From Crocodylus rhombifer (lineage: Eukaryota > Chordata > Crocodylia > Crocodylidae), in the NCBI GenBank assembly GCA_038503035.1, contig JAVSML010001155.1, positions 1 through 64,000 of the forward strand: a stretch of DNA of 64,000 nt. Direction: 5' to 3'. The position numbers were made by a program, and so were the translations under genes. Positions 34,507-46,400 of the stretch are shown here, in pieces (within the stretch, counting starts at the first letter, position 1; each line of letters opens with the position of its first letter). The notes beneath the pieces were generated by a model. That model saw only the letters and a program-made list of their open reading frames with translations. It ran no database searches and was not told where the DNA came from.

Positions 34507-34712
34507 TCACTTCACGTTAAATAGCAGGTGCCACAGCATTGCAGAGACCAAGAGAGGTAAGTAGCTTGCAGAGATGGTGCTTCTTGAACCCAGGCTTTTT
34601 GCATTGCAGTTGTCTGAATAACAGCAATGAACACTCATCCCTGGTACTTTGGATCCTTCCCTCCTTGCCTGGTCACAGAATGATTTGAATGAACAGGACT
34701 TCATAACAGCGT
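34507..34712 (-). CDS. Ly6-like gene exon 3 (second half of LU domain and GPI tail)
   Basis: 206 coding nt with acceptor CTGTTCCAG and TGA stop at 34509-34507. It encodes the last five cysteines, the CC-x3-D-x-CN type motif (CCYSDNCN) that closes three-finger domains, and the hydrophobic C-terminal tail. Confidence 0.93.
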
Positions 34713-36379
34713 CTGGAACAGATCCACATTTAATGCAAAAGAAACCAAAATGTTCAAGGTTTATGTAATTGTTTCAAGATCTTATTAACATGAAATCTCA
34801 AGCATCCAGGGGTCAGGTATAACAAGAGAAATGGTTACATCATATATAATCAGTAGGTGTTGCTTATCTGCATAATACCCCAAACACAATGATATGTTAA
34901 TACCTTTCCTCCGTAAACCACAGTTAGAGTAACCTGGTTTTAAAAATACATTATTAAGTAATGTTTGACTAATATTTAAAATCACCCATTTATCAATTCC
35001 ACTTTAGTGTGGAGAGTCACCCATTTATCAATTCCACTTTAGTGTGGAGAGTGAACCTGACCAGCTGCATTAATAATACGAACTAAAGAGCTTACTTGAA
35101 GGACTATTTATGTCAGATTTCTACTAATCCAAAAACAGAGTTAAGGTGCCTTAAAGAGTACTTTAAAAAATGACAGAATATATTTAACTAGAGATTTGTT
35201 TCCTCACCTAACCAACCTCTTCTCCTAAAATATTCTTTTAAGAATACTGAATTCTGCTGGCTGAAGTTAATGAAAACGACATCTTTTGTTACAGTTTTGT
35301 AGCTACTTACTTCCTTGCCCTCTGATGAGGGAACACGCATCTGATTGTCCCGGACATCGCTGAGTTCCTTGTCGGTTACACTCTTCTTCACTTGACCCTA
35401 CACAAGTATAACATTGCAGTGCTTCACCTGTCATTAAGAAAAATCATTTTATGTACGTGTTGCTGAGACATGCACATAAAAATATGTTAGAAGCAACTAC
35501 ACATGTATCACTGTTTTCTTTCTGTTTGAAGTAAGTAAAAAGAGGCTAGTGACTTACAAAATGCCTGAGAAGTCTACAGGTTTTGCAAAATTCAATCAAA
35601 ATTTTCTTTTTTTTCCTTCTTTGAGATTGCCATTGAAATTAAAAAGTTAGCTGTTACTTGGACTTCAGTGTTTTTCACATAATAAATATTTAAGCTTGTT
35701 AAATGCATTGCAATTGGAACCACACCTTCTTGGAACATTTAAGAAATAGATCCCACTAAAAAATTAAAAATATCACGTGTCTTTTTCCCCTCATTGTGTC
35801 TTTCAGCTTGCAATGTTAGGAATATAATACATTACAGCAGACTTATAAGGACTTATATTTTACCAGGATACTGAGATTAATTTCTCCCGAACGCCTCCAT
35901 TCAGGTGGGATGTTGTGACAGTGATGTTGGGCCAAACTTGAGGTGTTGGCTTTAATTCCTGAACCTCCCTTTGCTTAAACTTTAGTCATAGTCTCATCCT
36001 CCTTTTGCCCAGGACTGAGCAATAGTAAAAAATTGCATGGTAGTTTTAAATGTAAGTGTGAATTTGCTAAAAAAAATTAAACAATGCAACTGAAACTTGC
36101 AAAGCCCAAAAGGTATAGCAGATATCCACAGGGGAAAGTGTATTAAAATCTTAGTATTTTACTATAAATGTCTTAGACAAGAGTCTTCTCTATTATCTAC
36201 ATTAACAAACTGAGTCTATAACACAAAAACGGTGGAAAAGGTAACACTGGAAAAAAGAGGCTGAGTTTTTGCATGGCATCTAAACTAGGAATCCATTAAA
36301 AAAGAGTCATTTGAAATCACTTACTTTTGATTACAAAAAGCGAGCTGAGAAAAACCACACTGAAGACCGTCCTCATCAT
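34507..36379 (-). CDS. Ly6/uPAR (three-finger) domain protein, predicted GPI-anchored, 125 aa
   Basis: Three exons, 36379-36325, 35427-35311 and 34712-34507, join in phase 1/phase 1 to a complete 125-residue protein. This is the classical LY6 layout: exon 1 signal peptide, exon 2 first half of the domain, exon 3 second half plus tail. Residues 1-21 (MMRTVFSVVFLSSLFVIK...) are a signal peptide. The domain begins LQCYTC, the LU-domain signature, and ends CCYSDNCN. Cysteines are at 24, 27, 35, 43, 50, 64, 70, 87, 88 and 93, the full ten-cysteine pattern. A small-residue stretch (about 95-103) followed by a hydrophobic tail (ISASYLPLLVSAMLWHLLF) with a short basic end fits a GPI-attachment signal. 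The protein is therefore expected at the outer cell surface. The ligand and exact family member are unknown; I cannot assign an ortholog. A gene-level alternative, a decayed copy, is unlikely because frame, splice sites and all cysteines are intact. Confidence 0.9.
34982..35051. repeat. Perfect 35-bp tandem duplication in intron 2 of the Ly6-like gene
   Basis: Two identical 35-base units, 34982-35016 and 35017-35051, each beginning TCACCCATTTATC and ending GTGTGGAGAG. Identity of the copies implies a recent event. Confidence 0.95.
35311..35427 (-). CDS. Ly6-like gene exon 2 (first half of LU domain)
   Basis: 117 nt, acceptor TTAATGACAG, donor GTAAGT, phase 1 to phase 1. It encodes SEALQCYTCVGSSEEECNRQ through RCPGQSDACSLIRGQG, with five of the ten cysteines. 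Phase 1 introns at both borders are typical of LY6 genes. Confidence 0.92.
36325..36379 (-). CDS. Ly6-like gene exon 1 (start and signal peptide)
   Basis: The first of two adjacent ATGs is at 36379-36377. The exon encodes MMRTVFSVVFLSSLFVIK and ends in phase 1 before donor GTAAGT. Starting at the second ATG would shorten the protein by one residue only. Confidence 0.87.
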
Positions 36380-36418
36380 GGAGATTCGAGTGATGTACCA
36401 TTAGACGAAGAAGCAGTT

Positions 36419-36448
36419 TGTTTATCAGTAAAGCCCTAATGCTTATCT
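36419..36448 (-). promoter_or_regulatory. FOX-like and GATA-like motifs just upstream of the Ly6-like gene
   Basis: On the gene strand GATAAACA (from TGTTTATC at 36419-36426) and AGATAAG (from CTTATCT at 36442-36448) lie 40-70 bases above the ATG. Such short motifs are common by chance and no transcription start was identified. Confidence 0.2.
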
Positions 36449-36950
36449 TATGTATGTAATCCTGCACAGAGGATGACTTAGAGGATGAAGAGGTGTACAA
36501 GAATGCTACTTATCTAGCTTATTCTGATTATACTCTTAACCAGATGTTCTTCATCCCTGTGTGGGCACATTCTTAAAGTAATAGCAGGAGGAAAATGTGT
36601 TCAGTATCTACCATGAATATACTTATATACCTTCTTCAGTGTTTTGCTGAACGACAAGAATGGTAATGGAAGAATGCACCTGGCTGAATGGCAAGAATGC
36701 ACCTGGAAAGATTAAGTCCATGCTTAAGCACCCAGTGGATTCACCCCTACAGATATTGATGTGCATAAGGCATGTTAATCTTTTGAGCAGTTCCAGGAAA
36801 TACCATGACACTGCTCAGGTGTATAAACTTACTTGGGTAAGTAAGTTACTTAAGTAGAATTTGTACCTCCATTTACAGTGTGTCTGGCACTGCATGCGGA
36901 AAAAGCAAGTAAAATAAAGCCATGCTTCTTTCCAATTTTCAACGAAAATT

Positions 36951-37427
36951 TTTATTTACAGTAGAGAAGTTTATTTAAGAGACATGCAGTTTTCATTTTT
37001 TTTATTTTTTCATTTTATTTTACAAATCGGCAAATGCAGATCAAGTTTACACTCCTTAAGGCAAGAGTCCCCATGCAAGTAATACATGTTTATATTAAAT
37101 CCAAAAGACATCCAACATGGGAACTCATGTACAAAGGGAAGGCTAGGTTCAGCAATTTGTCATTTATTAGAGAACTTGACAATCTCCCTGATACAGGAAC
37201 TTTGAGATCAACTTGCTATGAATTATACTATGAAAATGCAAACAATAGCAAGAAATTTTGATAGTCATCTTAGTACTGCATACAATTAAATCAACTTTAT
37301 TTAGAAAGAAAATACAGTAGTGCATACGAAAAAGTGAAAATATAACCTGTCCACATAAATGTATGGACATCAGTGTGCCAATGGTCATATTGCACTCAAA
37401 ATTGAAGTCCAGAAATTTGGTTAAAAG
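36951..37427 (-). other. TACC2: TACC2 3' UTR with candidate polyadenylation signals
   Basis: AT-rich sequence follows the TACC2 stop. On the minus strand AATAAA occurs at 37302-37297, near 36975 and at 36956-36951. Which one is used cannot be decided here. The last would leave roughly 570 bases before the start codon of the Ly6 gene. Confidence 0.55.
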
Positions 37428-37493
37428 TTAGCTTTTCCCCATTTTGGCAATCAGTTCATCACAAATCTTTGTTAATTCTTCTATCTCTTTATT
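37428..37493 (-). CDS. TACC2: TACC2 last coding exon
   Basis: 66 coding nt ending in TAA at 37430-37428, acceptor TTTTTAG. It encodes [20 protein letters not shown] then S, the characteristic TACC family C-terminus. Confidence 0.97.
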   Translation of the reverse strand, partial: NKEIEELTKICDELIAKMGKS

Positions 37494-40392
37494 CTAAAAA
37501 ACAAACAGACAAACACAATTAACAGCAAAAAACACTATCTTTTAAAACGAAACATTAATCCTTCTCTTTCTTTTATTTGATCTTAGAGGGAGGAAAGTAG
37601 TATTTTTACTACTGGGAACAAAAAACCCCATCTCAAATACTGAACTCTAGCATGTATGAAATACAGTATATTCCAACAGTGTCCTTCATCTCCACACAGA
37701 ACCTTTGCCTACTTTAATATGGCTAATTATGGCAATCCCCACTAGTAGTTTAAAATAATGATTTGGAAAATATTTAATACTGTATTGGTCTTTATTACAT
37801 TGCTTTTTTCTCCTTTTCTAAAGGTTTAAATCTATTGGGATTGATCAAGAGTATGGACAAATGGCAAACTGCAGTGAGTATAAGGGGGGCAGGGACTTAC
37901 CGTACAGCAGACAAATACCCGTGTGCCTGTTCTTACTTCACAATCTTCTTCTCATGTCTCTATGCCACAATCCGTAAATACTAAAGCAGGGCAGCTTACC
38001 ACTGAATGAAACAGGGTTACAATGCCAGTTTAGCCTTCACTTACTGAGGGATGAGTGGGCAGATGGAAATTTATTATGGACTGGCTGCTCTGTGCTATGT
38101 CCCAGCCCCTTTTAATCACTGTAAATTGCTTGTCTGTCCATACCTCAAGTACAAAACACTGAAAGCGAGCAGTTCCCTTCCAATCACAGTGCTCTGGGGG
38201 ACGATGTAGAAACAACATACTTCATTTCATCCACCTCCGACGTACAAAACCTCATGGACTCAATATAGACATTGGATTTATGACACACTACAACCCGCCT
38301 GACATGTGACACCCCAGGTACCTCTCCACTTTCACCTGCTACATCCCTCTCCCCCCCAGCCTGTCTCTCACCCTATGATGCCTCAATTTACATTTTCACT
38401 GACTGGTTTTCTTGCCTGCACTGCATGCCAGCCTCTGGCTTCTTTACTATTTCTTCCATCTAGGACCAGCAGACACATGAACTGCAGGTGCTTCCTCAGC
38501 CTGACAAAGGGTTTTTCAACCCAAAAGCCTGCTAAGATGCATCTGTCCAACTAGTCAATTAGTTTAATAACAGATATCAGATTGACCCAAAGTACCTCGT
38601 CTACCTATGTCCTTAGACCAATACGGCTACAACCTACACCCCTTAACACACACACAACACGAGTTTTGCTACCAGAAACTTGAGGTACACTTTCCCAGAA
38701 ACCCCTGCACCTATCCTATCTCCTTGAAACTTAGCATGGCCTCAGAAGGGGCTACTATCTCTGCTGTTTTATCCCACTCTGCCTTTACACTCACACGACA
38801 TGAGTTTTGATTTCAACAGTTTGAGGTGCAGTTTCCCAGAAACCCCTGCACCTATCTCCTTGAATCTTGGTAGACCTCATGTCCTCAGAAGGGGCTACCA
38901 TCTCTGCTGTTTTCATCCAAATCCACCAAAAAATGACAAAGTTATAGGTATTTCAGTGATTTCCCATTATAGTCTATGGCTGAATCACCAAATCTCTTTG
39001 AATCAGCGCCAAATCTTTCGAAGCTGATTCAGCCTAATTAATTCAGGACAGTGACCCAAATCTCTGAATTGAATCACTGTCCTCCAAACTGGCCAAATCC
39101 AAATTGAATTGTATACATCCCTATTTGCACAGGCCTAATAACCACCACCCATCATTACTGGTGATGGCACAAGGCATCACTGTAATAATTAGCTTTAGGG
39201 CAGCGATATTAAATTACCTTTTGTTCCAGTGTTCTTTCCAATGCATCCACTTTCAGCTGTTCTTTGCGGAGGCTGGCTTGATATGCTGCTTGTTCTTGCT
39301 GAGCCTTGCCCCTGACTTGTGCGATTTCTGCATTGGCTCTACAAAAATATAAATTCCTCTGGTTTATTTTAAAATACGTAAAAGTGAGGATGGAGGCTAC
39401 CTACAGATCGGATATGACAGATGAGTATGGACAGAAAGGCTGCTCAGCATGGGTTTGAATGTGCCTGTGAAACCTTGAGAGCTGCTACCCACTAAGAAGA
39501 AAAAACCTTTTGCTACTCCAGCTGTCACTTAAACATGGTTGTTACAAATATTTTCGTAAACTATGTTACACATCAGCAACTGTGCTAGTACCAGAGAACC
39601 TGTTGAACATTTCCTAAGCCTTTAACCATGATGACTTCTGGTGTCTGGATTAGACTGACGCTGGGAGAGCAGTTGAGAAATGAACTGAAAAATGTGTTTC
39701 ATTATAAACACTGGTCAGTGTTGATATTATGGAGATATTAATTACCTGAGGCAATTATTATAAGAGATTTACAGTGGGCTCTAGAAATGCTAACTTGAGC
39801 TTCACAGCCCAGTGAAGAAAACCAGATCCAGTGCCTGGCTTACCGAGTGAAGTTTATGAAACTAAAAGACTTTCTGCAGCTGCCTTGAAAAGCACATTAA
39901 TTCAAAAAGTCTCTTGGTATGGTCTAGTCCAGAAAGGATCATTTATCAAGCGGTATTCTTTCATTCTCTGTGATCTCTTAGTACAAGTTTGGTGATTAGT
40001 ATTCAACTGTGGTCATTGGTTTCCTCCTTTCTTCCCCCACAGAAAAAGCCTAGTATCAGGTCATTTATTTAACCTCCCACTCTTCCCCATGACAGATTAG
40101 CATGTACTTGATATGATATAATATTCCCACCAAAAAGTGCCAAAAATCATAAGATGCTAGCCCTACCGATACTAAAAAGCACGCACACTGCAATTACCTG
40201 TCCAGTTTTTCCTCAGCATGGACTTTGAGTGCTTGGTACCTCTGCTCCTCTTTCTTTACTCTTGATAAATACTCCTGCGCACATTTCTTCAACACTTCTT
40301 CATTCTTAAATACGAAGATCAAAGGGTGTCAACAGCAAGTTTGTTGTCTGTGGTGCTCAAATGATTTTAGCTGCTGTAACAATATTTTAGCG

Positions 40393-40429
<37 letters not shown>

Positions 40430-43400
40430 TTGTATGAGCCCAAAGCTTACAATACAGCACTTATTACGCTGTATTTGAGTGTGTATCTATGTTACAGGAG
40501 GGGACTCCACTGTGCTAACTATACCATGGAGAAAATTAAAAAAAACCCAAATAAAATAATGGTCCTTAACCAGAAAAAACAAAGTCTAAATCCTGGTGAG
40601 GCGACCAGCATATAAGCCAGTGGTTGTCAATTGGGGGTACACATACCCCTAGGGGTACTTAAAAGAGTTGCAGGGGGTATGCTGTGGGTCGATGTGAGCT
40701 GGGGCCAGGGCAGTGCTGGGTTCCCAGAAGAGATGTTGGGCGAAATGGTGCTGGGAAGAGGTGTTGGGGGGGGCTACAGGAAATTTTGGTGTGGCCGCAG
40801 CCCCTCCCATAGCCCCCTCCCACCCCAGGGGGAGGATGCAGCCACTACAGAATTCACCATAGCTCTCTCAACCCCCCCCAGCACCACTGTCACCCGCCCT
40901 GAGCGCAGTCCGGCCCAGCCCCCACCAGGAAGAGCCCAGTGCCTCAGCTCAGTGGCAACCTGCCCGCCTGTCCCACACACAGATCTGGGGGCACACCCGC
41001 CATGCTCTCCTGGGGTGCGTGTTGTGGCAGGAGCCATCCCAGACCCCACCCCAGGTGGGCAGCCCCTGCCCCAGCCCCACTCCCTCCCCTGCCGCTGTGG
41101 TTTGATCTGTCCCACCCCACCCCCATAGTGGCAACCCACTCTGCCCCACGCAGATCCAGGGATACATGCCTTCCCGGGGTGTGCACAGTGGCAGGAGCCA
41201 CCCCCCTTCCCCATGCCGCCTAGACGACCTGCTCACAGCTTCATCCCACGCCCCACTCCACCCTGCCTCAGCAGTGCCTGCCCTGGCCCACTCCCCACGA
41301 GGCCTCAATCCGCCCCCCCTTAAAAACAAGAAAAAAATATAAAGGGGTACATGAACTGAAACTCTGAGACAGAAGGGGAACACTTGTTAAAAAAAGGTTG
41401 AAAACCCCTGCTATATGCTATTGCTCAGAAAGTGCTAGAGAATTCAAATAATCTTTCACAGTATTTTCTGCAACTTCAGCATGGCATATATGCCAGCAAA
41501 TTGGTTTTCTACAACATTTTGGTACTTCTGAAGCTATTTCCAGATAATCAAGAACAAATGAGCGTGTGAACAAGTACAAACACGCTATGTGCACCCTGTG
41601 CAATTACAACTGAACCTTGACCAGTGGACTCATGATTGAAAGCAACAACAGAGTAAAAAATTGAACAACATTGTTATATGGCTACCTAAGGATTTGTTTT
41701 GCTTGTTGTTTTCAGAAAGACAGAGTTTAATATCCTACATTTTTTTAAATTTGAAGACACCTCCTGACTTACTTTCCGAAATCCTTCCAGAACTTCTTTC
41801 ATTTTTTCATATCTCCTAAAAAGGTCTGCAAGTGATTTCTCCACAGAGTTCAGGTCTGCCAAAGCTTGTTCCTTCTCCACTATTAGCTGCTGGACAGTAT
41901 GATGGGAGACAGATTTCTCTCTCTGTTCATCCTCTGTATAAAAAAAAAGCAATTGACAGAAGGGTTATATTAAGAACGTGTTTTTACAATGCTATGCTGT
42001 TTATACAAGTAGCTAAATGGTTCTTTAGACCTGGAAAAGACATGATACAGAGGCATAATCCTATGTTTGATAGTGTGTCTAGTTATCTTGCCTCTTATTT
42101 TCTAAGGCATGGAAAACATTTAAAAACATCTTCATATCGATGATTTATAGCACTCTCAACTCAGTTGTTTATTCTGAAGAAACAGAGGTTGGATTTTTCT
42201 CTTTCTTCAAAGAGGAACCAAGTGAAAAGCTACTAGGTATCTGTGCCACTGATGCCAGCCATTATCATTTGTAATGCTCACCACCTGATTCTGGATAACA
42301 CTGGCTCATCCACTGCAAACTAGGGGCCTCATTTAATTCAATCCAGGTATTGCTCATGCAAAATTAGGGCCTTAGATTGTACAAAGCTGGCTCACAAATT
42401 TCATTGTTGGGCAATACCAGTCAGGAAACTTGGCACCAGATTTAAGTTCAGGAATATTATAAATATACGAGCAAAGTAAAACTAAACTTTTTGAGCTTCT
42501 CATCTCTAAAATTAAAAGAAGAAACCAGGCAAAAGTAGACATGTGTTGGGATTAGTATTCCTTTACTCAAGGTGATCACTGGCCAGGACACAAAGTGGCA
42601 TCTCTTTGCAGCTCCAGAAAGGAAGTGCTAATATTCTGCTTAATAAAATGCTTTATTTTTCATACCAATGAAATATGATTCCCATGATCCATGTTTTATA
42701 GACCATTTTGAATGAAGTTGAAATGATAACATAACAGTGAAGTGAGACCGTTTTATTACATCCATGATGAGCTAAAAGGTTCTCCTGAACAAAGAACAGG
42801 CAACATTTTAAAGCCTGCGACTGTCCATTGAGGTCTACTACATTCTGAACTATGGCAGAGGTCAGGTTTTCATCTCAACAGAAGCCTTAGCTTGAAATAA
42901 ACATTTAAAATTCAGCTCAACTCAGACATGGACCTTTCTAATATGGCACCTTCAAATATAAAAGATTTGCTTCTTTGGGGTATTCAGAGATTTGTCCTGC
43001 CTTTTCTGTTAGCCAACACAGTAGAGCATCAACTGCATTTCTACTTTGCACCTCAACTTGGATTTGTTGATTGAGTAACACTTTGCAAACCCACAGAGGT
43101 CAACAGAGTTACCCAGGTATTGCCTGATCTGCAGAGACTTTATGAGTAACAATGCATGACATGGAAAGAACCCAGGGTAGATTTAATTTTGCAAATTGAA
43201 GTTAATTTCTTTGTGAACTGAACACATTTGATAAAGAAAAACTGAGGTGAATGCCATGCTAGTCTTCAGAGGAGAATTTCCTTTTAAGATTGTTTTGGAA
43301 ATCAGTATTAGGATGATTCGCTGTGGTCTTTTCAACTGTGATCTCAGAAACATGTGCTGTGTACCCACTGTGACTAGTAAATACAGGAGAAGAATGTGCA

Positions 43401-46400
43401 ATCCTTCATTTGTTTTCCTCTCAGAAGCCTTCTTCTTCAATCCCACCACAAGGTTAGTTTTTATGCGTCCTGAGGACAACCTGATCCTCAAAGCCCATCA
43501 AAACTAAGTTGATCTAATAAAAGATATCAGATTCACCCTTGTCTGCCTATGTCTTTAGATCAACACAGCTACAACCTACACCCTTGAGGACAATCTATAA
43601 TTTAAGGGCTGGATCCACAAACCCATACTCCCCAAAATGATCCCACTTCATTGTGACTGTACAGGAGTGAGGGTTCACGTGCGTGGAACCACATATGATC
43701 AGGTGCTAGTGACAGATCAAGGAAATGAAATGTTGCCTCGTTTGAGCCAATTAAATTAAGTCCTGTTGTATTTGAGTGATTTTCTTCTCATCTGTTTCTA
43801 TGGCAGTTGAGCCTGTGAATAATTCACCATGGCCCCTTCAAATCCCTATAGAAAACTCCTTTCCCATCTCTTCCTTGCTCCCTGGCAGCTTTCCCTCTGT
43901 CAGGAAAGGCTCAACCAGCTCCTTTCAATTACAAATAACATTGTTTCTTCAGGTGACCAGATGGGACATCAGAAGAGTGCGACATCAGGTGTTCAGGTCT
44001 TCTGACCCATGTGTTAAGTGCTATCCCTGCCAAGTCTTTGACCTGTCATCTGGCCAGAGAGCAAGCTTCAAACCCAACCTTAGTCTCCAAAGGAGAAAGG
44101 AAATATTTAGGTAAAACGAAAGGAAATATTTAGGTGAAACGAGGTAAAAGGAATAAAATGAAAGGAATGGAAATCTAGCATGCATAGGAAAAACATACTG
44201 TGAAGAGTTAAATCTATTGAACTGAAGAATAGCATCACAAGCAATGGTAGACACTTCACTGCCTGAAGCATTTAGAACTAGACCGAACAAAGAGTGGATG
44301 AACACAATGGAAAACCTGCCATCATTGTGAATGGGACTGGCAGACTTGAGAGATGTATTCTTCAATTTAGCTGCAAAGATATCACTGCTCACCAGAACAA
44401 TACTGCCAACAAGACTGCTGGTCAAATCCTAGTTAAGGAATTACGAATGCAAACATTTTATATATGCTTATATGATTCTTTAATTGCCTTAATGAAGAGG
44501 CTTCTATGTCTCTTGAGAACACCTCTCACAATTCAAAAATAATAATTCAAACAAAAGTAAAATTCCTAGATATATTTTTAACGAACAAAGAGCTAGAGAG
44601 AAATAGTTCAAGAGTAGCAATAAAAAAGATGTTATTCAATAGCTTTTAAACATGTTTTCAATATCTAATAGGAATATTTATATCATTTAATAATGGGGAT
44701 GCAGCAAATACAAAGTATAAAAGCAACAAAAATGCAAAATGCAGGTGTCAAAGGTGGTGAAAAGCATTACTTACCAGGCTTGCCTGTTTGTTTGTTTGTT
44801 TTGCAAGCAAATAGCAAGAAGCAACAAAAATGGAAGCAAAATAGAAAATCAGGGAATTTGTTAGGAAAGCAGAAAAAAAGTAATGCAACAACCTTAAATG
44901 CAGAAAGCACACACTTCTTTTATTTTCATAGTGAGACTTTAACAATATCCTCAAACTTAGAAATATATGGAGACATTTTTGAAGGAAAAAAATTAAAAAA
45001 GACGCTTCATAATCAATGATAAAAATTAAACACAAAATGGATCCATAAAGAAAAAAATATGGACAATTATGCCACTTCGGAAAGAGAAAGATGATACGTA
45101 AAATGCATCCCTATGCAAAAGAGAGCATGAAGGCCTCATGTTCCTGTTTCAGGCCTCATTTGGTGCAGAGCGGTAAATTTTACCATAAGCATGCTGACAT
45201 GAGCCCAGCACAGCGAAAACAACGGCTGGGTGAGCTTTCTCACCTTGCTCTGTTGATGCAACCCATTTTGGAGTTAAACACTCAGTAACTCATTCCTACC
45301 TGGAAAAACTGTACAGCAGGACTTTCTTTTTTTTAGGGTAAAACATGCAATAAAGAGGTGAAAGCAAACATGAAAGGACAGAATGAGAAAGGAAACAAAT
45401 GAGGACAACAGTCAGAAAGTACTTGAAAAGGCACCAGTTAGCAGCTACTTCCTGACTACTGTTATCCAGACAGTACATATCTACAGACCTCTGCACGGAA
45501 CTGTGTATGAGTTAAGTAAGTAGAACAAAATTTAGCTTTCTAGGTATAGACTATCAGTACTGGACTTGCTCCTGCTCCCATCAAAAGCAATGGCACTCAC
45601 TGGGTTTTATGTAAATATACATATGCATGACAATCTAGAAAAGCTCTTTGAGGACTTAAGGACCTAAATGAATATTCCTTCAAAAGGGATTAGTGAAAGA
45701 GGGTCAGGTCTAACTAAATCCTTTCTAGTAGATGGCTTTACAACGAGCAAAGAATGTAGTCATACATACAACAATTCAAATATGTATTTTTCTGTTGAAG
45801 TACATTCTTTTCCTCATTTTGTTTTATTAGCAAGGAGCATTGTGTGCAATATATATATATAATAATTGTTTTTTCATGTATTTGTGCAGAGGGCATAGCC
45901 AATCACCTTCTTCTACATGCCAGATAATCCTGTTCTCTATTTAGTTACGTGAAATCTCTTTTCTCCACAGCAAAGTGTGTGGCAACAGAGAGAGAGAGCA
46001 ACCTTCAAACTGGGCTTCTACATTAATGATGAAACCCTGTGTTAAAAATGTAATCAGATATCCTGCTGCAGAATGTAATGCCATGCTAGTCAATACAATT
46101 TGATGAAAAATAGAAAATTACACTATGTAGAACTCTCTCTAAAACCTGCTATAAATTCTTTTAAAAATATAATTTAAACCGATTCAGGAAGAGTCATTTA
46201 CTACTGTGAATGCAAAGCATGAGGATCTTCCTTTTTGTTCTGTGATCAGGAATATTAATTATTCTTGATTTGTCTGAAAGGATGTTAAGGAGAACAGCTG
46301 CATAACTTGAGAATTTACTCCACAGGGACATTCTTTCACGTGATGGCATCAGTTTCAATTCATCCAATGCCTCATCAGATAAAACTGTGATACTGTATAT

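Noticed and set aside
34530..34625. Apparent MIR-like words such as TTGAACCCAGGC
   Set aside because: This stretch is the antisense of Ly6-like exon 3 with conserved cysteines, so the resemblance is chance.
40774..41383. Long GC-rich ORFs on both strands
   Set aside because: They lie within the hAT-like element 40618-41410 and show no domain; overlapping open frames reflect base composition.
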